Source: Algoriphagus pacificus (GTDB lineage: Bacteria > Bacteroidota > Bacteroidia > Cytophagales > Cyclobacteriaceae). From it: 64,000 nt of DNA. Under the pieces are notes generated by a model. That model ran no database searches. It saw nothing but the letters and a program-made list of their open reading frames with translations, and was not told where the DNA came from. This document shows positions 8,813 to 16,664 of the stretch, piece by piece (within the stretch, counting starts at the first letter, position 1; each line of letters begins with the position of its first letter). The DNA lies in assembly GCF_017254845.1 (NCBI RefSeq), contig NZ_JAFKCU010000001.1, positions 124,001-188,000 of the forward strand, written 5' to 3'. The translations under genes and the position numbers were made by a program.

Positions 8813-9385
8813 CTACTTAGCTAAAAAGTCTCCGACTAATTGCTCTGCCTCTGCTGAGGATACCGCAAAGTCATCATTGACGATGGTCACATCAAATTGA
8901 GGTTCAAATTTCGCCTCAAATTCAGCCTTGAATAATCTTCTGGATAATGATTCTTCAGATTCCGTTCCCCGGTCGTTAAGTCTGGTCTTTAGCACTTCCA
9001 GACTGGGCACTTTTACAAAAATTGCCAAAGCCTGCTCTCCAAAATATTTTTTGAGAGCCAAGCCTCCTTTTACATCTACATCAAAAATAACGGCTTTGCC
9101 TGAGTCCCAGATGCGCTGGATTTCCTCTTTGAGGGTTCCGTAGAAATTCCCTTCATAGACTTCTTCCCATTCTATAAAGGCATTTTCATCAATCTTTTTT
9201 TTGAATTCTTCCTGAGAGAGAAAGTAATAATCTTTGCCATGTACTTCATGTCTTCCTCTTTTGTCGCGGGTACATGCTGAAATAGAAAATCCCAAGTTTG
9301 GGATTTTTTGGATCAGATGTCTGACGAGTGAAGTTTTTCCTGAACCGGAGGGTGCAGAAAAAATGATGGCTTTGCCTTGGGTCAT
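8813..9385 (-). CDS. gmk: Guanylate kinase
   Basis: Phosphorylates GMP/dGMP to GDP/dGDP with ATP. The 190-residue protein opens [20 protein letters not shown], a P-loop at residues 10-17, followed by the GMP-binding segment STRxxR-like [20 protein letters not shown] and [27 protein letters not shown] is the Walker B/lid region. The stop is 4 nt before nadD and the start 3 nt after the anti-sigma gene. Being in the same transcript as an ECF sigma factor suggests that its level follows that sigma factor's activity, or simply that the sigma gene was placed upstream of a housekeeping pair. Confidence 0.95.
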   Translation of the reverse strand: MTQGKAIIFSAPSGSGKTSLVRHLIQKIPNLGFSISACTRDKRGRHEVHGKDYYFLSQEEFKKKIDENAFIEWEEVYEGNFYGTLKEEIQRIWDSGKAVIFDVDVKGGLALKKYFGEQALAIFVKVPSLEVLKTRLNDRGTESEESLSRRLFKAEFEAKFEPQFDVTIVNDDFAVSSAEAEQLVGDFLAK

Positions 9386-9388
9386 AAA

Positions 9389-9658
9389 TTACTTGATCTC
9401 CTGAATTTTTTGGCGAATGCAATCTGCCAATTCATTCGGTACCTCTTGCTTGGTACACTTTGTTTTCAACACATCCCGGATAGCCTGCTCTAAGTGAAAA
9501 TGCTCAAAACAAGGCTGACATTTCGCCAACTTCTCTTTCAGGACTTCTTTGGAGTTATCCATTTCCCCGTCCAGAATGCTTTCTAACAGCTCAAAGCATT
9601 TGCTGGTGTCATCGCATTTCAGCTTTCTTGCACCGGATGTTTCTTCATTCATTGCCAT
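9389..9658 (-). CDS. Putative zinc-type anti-sigma factor
   Basis: An 89-residue soluble protein resembling the short anti-sigma factors of the RsrA/mycothiol-system group: a helix with LLESILDGEMD (residues 24-34), then C47-Q-P-C50, and a final helix VPNELADCIRQKIQEIK. It lies 12 nt downstream of an ECF sigma gene, as expected for a sigma/anti-sigma pair. The usual zinc-binding pattern is H-x3-C-x2-C; here the position four before C47 is Lys43, so the His is missing, while C15, C21, H53, H55 and C68 are available instead. It has no membrane segment, so it would act in the cytoplasm. A second ATG at 9652 is possible. Function is inferred from position and weak motif similarity. Confidence 0.75.
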   Translation of the reverse strand: MAMNEETSGARKLKCDDTSKCFELLESILDGEMDNSKEVLKEKLAKCQPCFEHFHLEQAIRDVLKTKCTKQEVPNELADCIRQKIQEIK

Positions 9659-9670
9659 GTGTAATTCTGA

Positions 9671-10270
9671 TTATATTTCCTCCTCTTCTTCCGTATTATA
9701 TCCCATATTCTGGGCATAACCTCTCAGTTTTTCCTTCAATAGGTTCCTTGCTCTATGAAGTCTGGATCTTACAGTTCCGATCGGAATATCCAGGATCTTT
9801 GCCATTTCCTCATATGTAAAGCCTTCAAGATCACAAAGGATGATCACTGTACGGAAATCCACTGCCAAGCTATTCAATGCATTGGAGATCTCATCTCCCA
9901 GCATATCTTTGACAGAATCCGCACGCAGATCAGTAGTACTTTGATACTGAACATCATCAGAGTTGTAATAAGTTTCAACTTCCTGATAATCTACTTTGGC
10001 AGGCTGTTTACTTTTCTTACGGTACTCGTTGATAAAACTGTTTTTCAGGATGCGAAACAACCAAGCTTTGGCGTTGGTTCCTTGCTCGAAGGAATTGATA
10101 AACCGATAAGCTTTGAGATAGGTGTCCTGTACAAGATCTTTCGCATCATCCTCATCAAAGGTGAGTCGATAGGCAAAATTGTACATGGAGTCTATGTGTG
10201 GCATAAACTCTCCATCGAAGATGGTGTTTTTCTCTTCCTGAGAATATTTCCTTCGCTGTACTTCCGACAT
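9671..10270 (-). CDS. ECF-type RNA polymerase sigma factor
   Basis: A 199-residue sigma-70-family protein with region 2 (FDGEFMPHIDSMYNFAYRLT, then DAKDLVQDTYLKAYRFINSF, residues about 15-75) and region 4 (LPxxxR-type segment followed by YEEMAKILDIPIGTVRSRLHRARNLLK, about 125-175). The linker is longer than usual and the C-terminus is acidic (EEEEEI). The ATG at 10270 starts MSEVQRRKYS; a frame extension upstream to 10297 adds an unlikely hydrophobic leader. The next gene is the probable anti-sigma factor, followed by gmk and nadD at 3-4 nt spacing. A TACTTTTG box lies immediately upstream of the start on the minus strand. The regulon is unknown. Confidence 0.92.
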   Translation of the reverse strand: MSEVQRRKYSQEEKNTIFDGEFMPHIDSMYNFAYRLTFDEDDAKDLVQDTYLKAYRFINSFEQGTNAKAWLFRILKNSFINEYRKKSKQPAKVDYQEVETYYNSDDVQYQSTTDLRADSVKDMLGDEISNALNSLAVDFRTVIILCDLEGFTYEEMAKILDIPIGTVRSRLHRARNLLKEKLRGYAQNMGYNTEEEEEI

Positions 10271-10388
10271 AAGTTTCAAAAGTAATAATTGAGTCAATTT
10301 ATAACTAGGAATCGGGAACTTTTCCCTTCTTTTCCTTTATTTTGTTTGATGAAATGGCTTTAGCAGCCAAATTCCCCGCTTACATTCT

Positions 10389-11228
10389 ATGTTTTTCTTC
10401 CGGCTGTTCTCAAGACTACCTCTTTCTGTCCTTTATTTGTTTACAGATGTGCTTTATTTGGTAGCACGTTATGTGATCCGATACAGAAAGAAAGTCATAG
10501 ACGAAAACCTTTTGCATGCTTTTCCAGAGCTCTCAGACACAGAGCGAAAAAAGATCCGAAACCGTTTTTACAGGAATTTTACTGACACATTTGCCGAAAC
10601 GATCAAAATACTGACAATTTCGGAAGAAGAATTCAAGAGAAGGTTTGTCATAGTAAATCAGGAAGGTTTAGATGCTCCGGTGAAAAAAGGGATCAGTTCA
10701 TTGATGGTCACGGGTCATATTTTCAATTGGGAAATGGGTGTTGTCGGTACCAACTTGTACTCCGAAGTACCGATTGAGACAGTCTATTTGAAAGTCAACA
10801 ATCCCTTTTTCAACGAACTGATCAAAAAAATCCGGACACGATTTGGCGGATATGTGACAGAGAAGAAGGAGTTTCGAAGAGCGATGCTTACTTTGGGAAG
10901 AGATCCACGGATCGTCTTGCTGGGATCCGATCAAAGACCGCCGGCATCGGAAAACCGATACCAGAGGGATTTCATGAATCGTCCGGCAGTTTTCTTTGAA
11001 GGAGCAGAATTTCTTTCTAAAAAAATGAACCTGCATGTTCATTATGGAAAACTTAAAAAAGTAAAGCGGGGTTACTATCATTACGAATTTATCCCCTTGG
11101 CTCAGCCTCCATACGATCAACATCAGCCTCATAGCATTACGGATTTGTTCTGCGAAATGCTGGAGCAAAATATCCGGGAGCAACCTGACATGTACCTCTG
11201 GAGTCATAAGCGATGGAAGATCTCCTGA
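10389..11228 (+). CDS. Lysophospholipid/lipid A acyltransferase (LpxL/HtrB family)
   Basis: A 279-residue inner-membrane acyltransferase with an N-terminal hydrophobic segment (residues about 5-30) and the catalytic H-x4-D/E motif as H110-I-F-N-W-E115. DQRPPASENRYQRDFMNRPA around residue 180 corresponds to the conserved acceptor-binding region. The family adds secondary acyl chains to lipid A, but Bacteroidota homologues can also acylate ornithine or other aminolipids. The gene ends 32 nt before the UvrD/PcrA helicase and is divergent from the ECF sigma gene, with about 118 nt shared upstream region. Family assignment is strong; acceptor lipid is not determined. Confidence 0.85.
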   Translation: MFFFRLFSRLPLSVLYLFTDVLYLVARYVIRYRKKVIDENLLHAFPELSDTERKKIRNRFYRNFTDTFAETIKILTISEEEFKRRFVIVNQEGLDAPVKKGISSLMVTGHIFNWEMGVVGTNLYSEVPIETVYLKVNNPFFNELIKKIRTRFGGYVTEKKEFRRAMLTLGRDPRIVLLGSDQRPPASENRYQRDFMNRPAVFFEGAEFLSKKMNLHVHYGKLKKVKRGYYHYEFIPLAQPPYDQHQPHSITDLFCEMLEQNIREQPDMYLWSHKRWKIS

Positions 11229-11260
11229 TTAGGTAAATAGAAAAACGATTAGAAGCTAGA

Positions 11261-13522
11261 ATGGATTACCTAGAAAGCCTTAACCCACCCCAGCGTGAAG
11301 CTGTAGAACATACCGATGGCCCTGTCATGATCATTGCAGGTGCCGGTTCCGGCAAAACCAGGGTGCTTACTTATAGAATTGCACATTTGATTTATGCCAA
11401 AGGCGTAGATGCCTTTAACATTCTTTCGCTGACTTTTACCAATAAGGCTGCCAGCGAAATGAAACATAGAATCGAAGCTTTGGCGGGTCTGGAAGCAAGA
11501 AATACCTGGATGGGTACTTTTCACTCGGTCTTTGCAAAGATCCTGCGGGTGGAATCTGAAAAAATCGGCTACCCCTCCAACTTTACCATTTACGACACCG
11601 ATGATTCCAAATCGCTCATCCGCTCTATCGTAAAAGGAATGCATCTGGATGATAAAGTTTACAAAGCCAACACAGTGCTTTCCAGAATTTCCGGAGCAAA
11701 AAACCGTCTGATTTCCTGGCAGGCATATCAGGACGATCCATTTGTGAAAGCAGATGATGAGGCTGCCATGAAGCCAAAAATGGGAGAAATCTACCAGAGA
11801 TACCAAGAAAGGCTTTTCAAAGCCGGGGCGATGGACTTTGATGATTTGCTATTCAATACCAATATCCTTTTTCGGGATCATCTGGACGTGCTGAACAAAT
11901 ACCAGCAACGATTCAAATACATCATGGTAGACGAGTTTCAGGATACTAACGTGTCCCAGTATTTGATCACTAAAAAACTTGCTGCTGTACACCAGAATAT
12001 CTGTGTGGTAGGTGATGATGCTCAAAGTATCTACGCATTCCGTGGAGCGGATATTCAAAACATCCTAAATTTTGAAAAGGATTATCCAGACCTTTTTGTG
12101 GTCAAACTGGAGCAAAATTACCGTAGCACTAAGACCATTGTGGAAGCGGCAAATTCCATCATCGATAAAAATAAAGCCCAGCTTAAAAAAGTGGTTTGGA
12201 CTTCCAATCCGGACGGTGATCAGATTGAATTGATCAAAGCGAGTTCAGATAATGAGGAAGGAAGAATTGTGGCCACTACAATTTTCGAAGAGAAAAATAA
12301 CAAAAAACTCAGCAACAACGATTTTGCGATTCTTTACCGCACCAACTCACAATCCAGATCGATAGAAGAGGCGCTTCGCAAAATGAACCTCACCTATAAA
12401 ATCGTCGGTGGACTTTCCTTCTACCAAAGAAAGGAAATCAAGGATCTGATGGCATACATGAGATTTACCGTGAATCCGGCTGATGAGGAGGCTTTTAAAC
12501 GAGTGATCAATTATCCCAAAAGAGGGGTCGGCGATTCTTCTGTAGAAAAAATGCTGGTGGCAGCCTACGAACATGACATCCCGCTTTGGGAGGTTGTAAC
12601 CAATGCCCATAGCTTTTTACCGGGAAGAGCTGGAAATGCCGTGGATGATTTCGCAACCATGATTAAAGCTTTCCAAATTGATGTAGAGCGAAAAGATGCT
12701 TTCGAAGCAGCCAATAATATCGCAAAGCAAAGTGGTTTGCTGCGTGAACTCTACGAGGATAAGACGATCGAGGGCCTCAACCGCTACGAAAACGTCCAAG
12801 AATTACTGAATGCCATCAAAGAGTATGTTGACAATCCTGAAAATGAAGATAAAAGTCTTGGTGCTTTTTTACAGGAAATAGCACTCTTGACAGACAATGA
12901 TCAGGACAAAGATCAAACTGAAGCAATCACTTTGATGACCATTCACTCGTCCAAAGGCCTGGAATTCAAACAGGTATTTGTGGTGGGCTTAGAGGAAGAT
13001 CTTTTCCCCTCTCAGATGATGATGCAAAGCCGGGAAGACCTGGAAGAAGAAAGGCGATTATTTTATGTGGCGACGACAAGAGCCATGGATAAATTATACT
13101 TTACCTATGCTTTGACTCGTTACAGATTCGGAAGATTGCTGAACTGTGAGCCAAGCAGATTTTTGGAGGAAGTGGATCCGGCTTGCATCAAGGTAAACAA
13201 AAGGATGGCGGCGACAAGAGAAATGCCTGGCGCTCTGCGAAAAGAAGGATTACCTGGAAGCTCTGGATTTATCGGCATTAAGAAAAAACCAGAAACAAGA
13301 GTTGCCACGACGATGAAAGTCCATACGCCTAGTCCGGACTTCAAACCGTCCAATACCAATAACCTGCGAGCAGAACAATTGGTGGAGCATCCAAAATTTG
13401 GATTTGGAAAAGTACAAAAAATTGAAACTGAAGGACTTAATAGAAAAGCAACGATTCAATTCGAACATTTTGGTGAGAAAACATTATTACTTAGCTTTGC
13501 GAAGCTCAGAATTATAGACTAA
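11261..13522 (+). CDS. UvrD/PcrA-type ATP-dependent 3'-5' DNA helicase
   Basis: A 753-residue superfamily 1A helicase used in nucleotide-excision repair, replication restart and recombination control. Seen in order: Q motif (NPPQREAVEH), Walker A G27-AGSGK-T33, motif Ia SLTFTNKAASEMKHR, Walker B D224-E225-FQDTN, motif III GDDAQSIYAFRGAD, motif IV QNYRST, motif V TLMTIHSSKGLEFKQV and motif VI EERRLFYVATTRA. The C-terminal 50 residues (VEHPKFGFGKVQKIE...) match the Tudor-like module of PcrA that contacts RNA polymerase. Length and motifs are complete. It probably shares a transcript with the acyltransferase upstream and possibly DUF4290-murA downstream. Confidence 0.95.
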   Translation: MDYLESLNPPQREAVEHTDGPVMIIAGAGSGKTRVLTYRIAHLIYAKGVDAFNILSLTFTNKAASEMKHRIEALAGLEARNTWMGTFHSVFAKILRVESEKIGYPSNFTIYDTDDSKSLIRSIVKGMHLDDKVYKANTVLSRISGAKNRLISWQAYQDDPFVKADDEAAMKPKMGEIYQRYQERLFKAGAMDFDDLLFNTNILFRDHLDVLNKYQQRFKYIMVDEFQDTNVSQYLITKKLAAVHQNICVVGDDAQSIYAFRGADIQNILNFEKDYPDLFVVKLEQNYRSTKTIVEAANSIIDKNKAQLKKVVWTSNPDGDQIELIKASSDNEEGRIVATTIFEEKNNKKLSNNDFAILYRTNSQSRSIEEALRKMNLTYKIVGGLSFYQRKEIKDLMAYMRFTVNPADEEAFKRVINYPKRGVGDSSVEKMLVAAYEHDIPLWEVVTNAHSFLPGRAGNAVDDFATMIKAFQIDVERKDAFEAANNIAKQSGLLRELYEDKTIEGLNRYENVQELLNAIKEYVDNPENEDKSLGAFLQEIALLTDNDQDKDQTEAITLMTIHSSKGLEFKQVFVVGLEEDLFPSQMMMQSREDLEEERRLFYVATTRAMDKLYFTYALTRYRFGRLLNCEPSRFLEEVDPACIKVNKRMAATREMPGALRKEGLPGSSGFIGIKKKPETRVATTMKVHTPSPDFKPSNTNNLRAEQLVEHPKFGFGKVQKIETEGLNRKATIQFEHFGEKTLLLSFAKLRIID

Positions 13523-13587
13523 TCACTTGCCTACCTGCCTTTTGGTATTTTTTTGCTACCTTTTACTATGCAAAAATGGGAGGCCAC

Positions 13588-14250
13588 ATGGAGCAACTTG
13601 AACCTGACAAACAAAAACTCATTTTGAAAGAATACGGCAAAAACGTTCAACGCCTGGTTGATCATATCACGGGTATTGAAGACCGCGAAAAACGCACCGC
13701 TAGTGCGTATACGGCAATAGAAATCATCAAGCAATTGAATCCTTCTTTGAAACAGGAGAATGATCAAAAGCTTTGGGATGACTTATACATCATGTCTGAT
13801 TTTAAATTGGATGTGGACAGTCCCTTTCCGATGCCGGAAAAAGAACTTTTAGGCAAAAAGCCTGAGCCGATTGGATATCCAAAAGGAGAAATCAAGTTCA
13901 AACACTACGGCAGAAACATAGAGAAACTAATCGAAAATGCCATCACGATCGAAGACGATGAAGAGCAGGAAGCTGCCATAATCTTTATCGGCCAGCTGAT
14001 GAGAAGTTTTCATACCACTTGGAACAGAGACAATTTCGACGATGGAATCATTTTGGATGACATCAAGACGCTGTCAAAAGGAAAACTCCATATTGATTTG
14101 GAAAAAGTGAAAGAAAACGGCCTTTTTGAATCAAATACTCGCCGTGATTTCAAACTTCCAATCCAGGAAGAGCACAACCACAAAAACAAGCGCCAACACA
14201 ACAACAAGCGCAGAAACAATAACAACCACAACAAAAAACGTAGAAATTAA
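13588..14250 (+). CDS. DUF4290 family protein
   Basis: A 220-residue protein of a Bacteroidota-restricted family of unknown function (DUF4290). The N-terminal 180 residues show two related halves, each with a YGKNVQRLVDHI / YGRNIEKLIENA type helix followed by an acidic stretch and a helical segment, which suggests an internal duplication. The last 30 residues are an Asn/Lys/Arg/His-rich basic tail, likely disordered and possibly nucleic-acid binding. The ATG at 13588 is preceded by GGAGG five nt upstream; an ATG at 13576 would add four residues. The stop codon overlaps murA by one base (TAATG), so the two are translationally coupled, hinting at a link to cell-wall synthesis that is not understood. 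Confidence 0.85.
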   Translation: MEQLEPDKQKLILKEYGKNVQRLVDHITGIEDREKRTASAYTAIEIIKQLNPSLKQENDQKLWDDLYIMSDFKLDVDSPFPMPEKELLGKKPEPIGYPKGEIKFKHYGRNIEKLIENAITIEDDEEQEAAIIFIGQLMRSFHTTWNRDNFDDGIILDDIKTLSKGKLHIDLEKVKENGLFESNTRRDFKLPIQEEHNHKNKRQHNNKRRNNNNHNKKRRN

Positions 14251-15557
14251 TGGCATCTTTTCGGGTCAAAGGGGGAAATCATCTAAAAGGTGAAATCATC
14301 CCACAGGGAGCGAAAAACGAAGCTTTGCAAATCCTCTGTGCTGTCCTGCTCACCCCTGAGGAAGTCACTATTCATAAGATTCCAAATATTCGTGACGTCA
14401 ATAAACTGATCGAACTTTTGGGAGATATGGGAGTAAAAGTGACCAAATTGGGACCTGAGTCTTATTCTTTCAAAGCAGACCAAGTCAATTTAGATTATTT
14501 GGAAACAGAGGACTTTCTGAAAAAAGCCTCTGCCCTACGTGGTTCAGTAATGATCCTAGGTCCTCTTTTGGCTCGTTTCGGTACGGGTAAATTATCCAAA
14601 CCAGGAGGAGACAAAATTGGTCGACGCAGAATGGATACCCACTTTTTCGGCTTCCAAAAACTAGGTGCCAAATTCCATTACGATTCAAAAAACGAGATAT
14701 TCCACATCGACGGAAACAACCTGAAAGGTTGCTACATGCTTTTGGATGAAGCTTCTGTAACTGGTACCGCCAATATCGTCATGGCCGCTGTGATGGCTGA
14801 AGGCAAAACGACTATTTACAATGCTGCCTGTGAGCCTTACCTGCAGCAGCTTTGTGATATGCTCAACCGTATGGGGGCAAAAATCACGGGAGTTGGTTCT
14901 AACTTACTCCATATAGACGGAGTAAAGAAACTGGGAGGCACTGAACATAAGATGCTTCCGGATATGATTGAGATCGGTTCTTTCATTGGCTTGGCAGCCA
15001 TGACTCAATCTGAAATCACCATTAAAGATGCGCAAGTTCATAGGCTAGGAATCATCCCTGAGACCTTCCGAAGAATGGGTATCAAACTGGAGATCAAAGG
15101 TGACGATATCTACATTCCAGCACAAAAACATTACGAAATAGAGACTTTCATTGACGGTTCAATTTTAACTGTTGCGGATGCTATTTGGCCAGGCTTTACC
15201 CCTGACTTATTGAGTATCGTGCTGGTTACAGCCACTCAAGCAAAAGGAACTGTTTTGGTTCACCAAAAAATGTTTGAAAGCCGTTTGTTCTTCGTGGATA
15301 AATTGATTGATATGGGAGCACAGATCATCCTTTGTGATCCGCACAGAGCAACAGTGATCGGCCTAGACAGAAAATATCCTTTGAAAGGCATCCGAATGAC
15401 ATCTCCTGATATCAGAGCAGGGGTTTCTCTACTGATCGCTGCCCTTTCTGCCAATGGAACCTCCATCATCGATAATATCGAACAAATCGATCGAGGATAT
15501 CAATACATCGATGAACGCCTCAATGCTTTGGGTGCTGAAATCGAACGAATCGCTTAA
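14250..15557 (+). CDS. murA: UDP-N-acetylglucosamine 1-carboxyvinyltransferase, Cys-to-Asp variant
   Basis: Catalyses the first committed step of peptidoglycan synthesis, transfer of enolpyruvate from PEP to UDP-GlcNAc. The 435 residues have the EPSP-synthase-like two-domain fold with VKGGNHLKGEIIPQGAKNEA at the N-terminus (catalytic Lys/Asn region) and IRAGVSLLIAALSANGTS near the C-terminus. The active-site loop reads P118-G-G-D121-K-I-G: Asp stands where Escherichia coli MurA has Cys115. In other bacteria with this substitution (for example Mycobacterium tuberculosis) it abolishes covalent inactivation by fosfomycin, so intrinsic resistance is predicted here. Overlaps DUF4290 by one base and is followed by a terminator. 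Confidence 0.96.
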   Translation: MASFRVKGGNHLKGEIIPQGAKNEALQILCAVLLTPEEVTIHKIPNIRDVNKLIELLGDMGVKVTKLGPESYSFKADQVNLDYLETEDFLKKASALRGSVMILGPLLARFGTGKLSKPGGDKIGRRRMDTHFFGFQKLGAKFHYDSKNEIFHIDGNNLKGCYMLLDEASVTGTANIVMAAVMAEGKTTIYNAACEPYLQQLCDMLNRMGAKITGVGSNLLHIDGVKKLGGTEHKMLPDMIEIGSFIGLAAMTQSEITIKDAQVHRLGIIPETFRRMGIKLEIKGDDIYIPAQKHYEIETFIDGSILTVADAIWPGFTPDLLSIVLVTATQAKGTVLVHQKMFESRLFFVDKLIDMGAQIILCDPHRATVIGLDRKYPLKGIRMTSPDIRAGVSLLIAALSANGTSIIDNIEQIDRGYQYIDERLNALGAEIERIA

Positions 15558-15560
15558 TCT

Positions 15561-15589
15561 AATCCGGCCAAGTGCCGGGTTACCTTTTT
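15561..15589 (+). terminator. Terminator after murA
   Basis: AATCCGGC (15561-15568) pairs with GCCGGGTT (15574-15581), with one T-G wobble, around CAAGT; followed by ACCTTTTT. It starts 4 nt after the murA stop. Confidence 0.7.
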
Positions 15590-15609
15590 AAAAATTCAAC
15601 GCATCAATA

Positions 15610-16587
15610 TTGTTGGAAGAAGTACAAGTCAAAAGAAAACCTCCTGTAAATCTTCGGCCCGAAGATGAACGACTTTTTATTGACGCGTATGAAGTGAATT
15701 TTCAAATCAGGCCTATACTGCATCTTGAAAATGTTGCTGTACTTCAGGACACGGTTTTTTCACCTTCGCACATGAGTTTTTATGCCACCTATACACATGT
15801 GAATTCGCTGGGTCCACTTCCTATAGGAAAAAGAATAGCTCATTGTCTTTTAAAAAAATGGAGAAAAATTCCCCACGGCATCTGGATCAAAGATGAATGG
15901 AGTGCCAATTATTTCCATTGGATGACTGACTGTTTACCGAGACTTTGGCTGGGATTGAACACGGAAATTTCCGATCGGGTTTTTCTGCATGATTCTTACC
16001 GACACCTACCTTATGTCACCCAAAGTCTGGAAATGCTCAAAATCAGACCTATTTTCTATCAATCCAATGAAAATCTTTGGGTAGAAAACCTAGTGCTTAC
16101 ACCAAGAACTGCCACTTTTCCAAACTTCCACGAAGAGCTTACTCAAATGACTAGGGAAAAGCTCAGCTTAAAAACCTCGAAAGAGCCTTTTAGGAAAGTT
16201 TATATCAGCAGAAAATTCGCACCGAAGCGAAAAACCCACAACGAGGTAGATGTGGAATTGCTGATGATTCGCCATGGTTTCGAAATAGTTTATACTGAAA
16301 AGCTTACTCTGAAAGAGCAGATTCGCTTGATGTCCGAAACCAAAATTCTGGTTTCTCTTCATGGTGCCGCATTGACCAACATGATTTTTTTACCAAAAGG
16401 TAGTTCAGTAGTCGAACTCCGAAATCAGGGGGATTCTAAGACACAGTGCTACTACAATTTGGCAAATGCCCTTGAACTCCCTTACTATTACACTTTGAAT
16501 CAGGGAGATACAGACGATTCCATCATGACAGATTTCACTGTAGATCTTGTGGCTTTGGAAGAGGTACTGGAATCTCTTGCTGATTAA
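15610..16587 (+). CDS. Glycosyltransferase family 61 protein
   Basis: A 325-residue protein with the GT61 (DUF563) core: NYFHWMTDCLPRLWLGL at about residues 98-114, VYISRKFAPKRKTHNE at about 197-212, and the conserved LVSLHGAALTNMIFLPKGSSVVEL at about 249-272. GT61 enzymes transfer xylose or GlcNAc in plants and animals and occur in bacterial polysaccharide loci. No signal peptide or membrane segment is seen, so it is probably cytosolic. No in-frame ATG precedes the conserved part, so start is one of two consecutive TTG codons at 15610 or 15613. It stands alone behind the murA terminator and no polysaccharide cluster is nearby; acceptor unknown. Confidence 0.8.
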   Translation: MLEEVQVKRKPPVNLRPEDERLFIDAYEVNFQIRPILHLENVAVLQDTVFSPSHMSFYATYTHVNSLGPLPIGKRIAHCLLKKWRKIPHGIWIKDEWSANYFHWMTDCLPRLWLGLNTEISDRVFLHDSYRHLPYVTQSLEMLKIRPIFYQSNENLWVENLVLTPRTATFPNFHEELTQMTREKLSLKTSKEPFRKVYISRKFAPKRKTHNEVDVELLMIRHGFEIVYTEKLTLKEQIRLMSETKILVSLHGAALTNMIFLPKGSSVVELRNQGDSKTQCYYNLANALELPYYYTLNQGDTDDSIMTDFTVDLVALEEVLESLAD

Positions 16588-16664
16588 TTTTCATACAATC
16601 CCAGCTCCTTTCTTTCCTTCTCATTTTTTTTGGTAAATTCTCATCCAATTTGCCTAATTAACCT

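Noticed and set aside
9755-10285. Plus-strand open frame of 176 codons over the sigma-factor gene
   Set aside because: The minus strand encodes an intact sigma-70-family protein with all expected regions; the plus frame has no family pattern.
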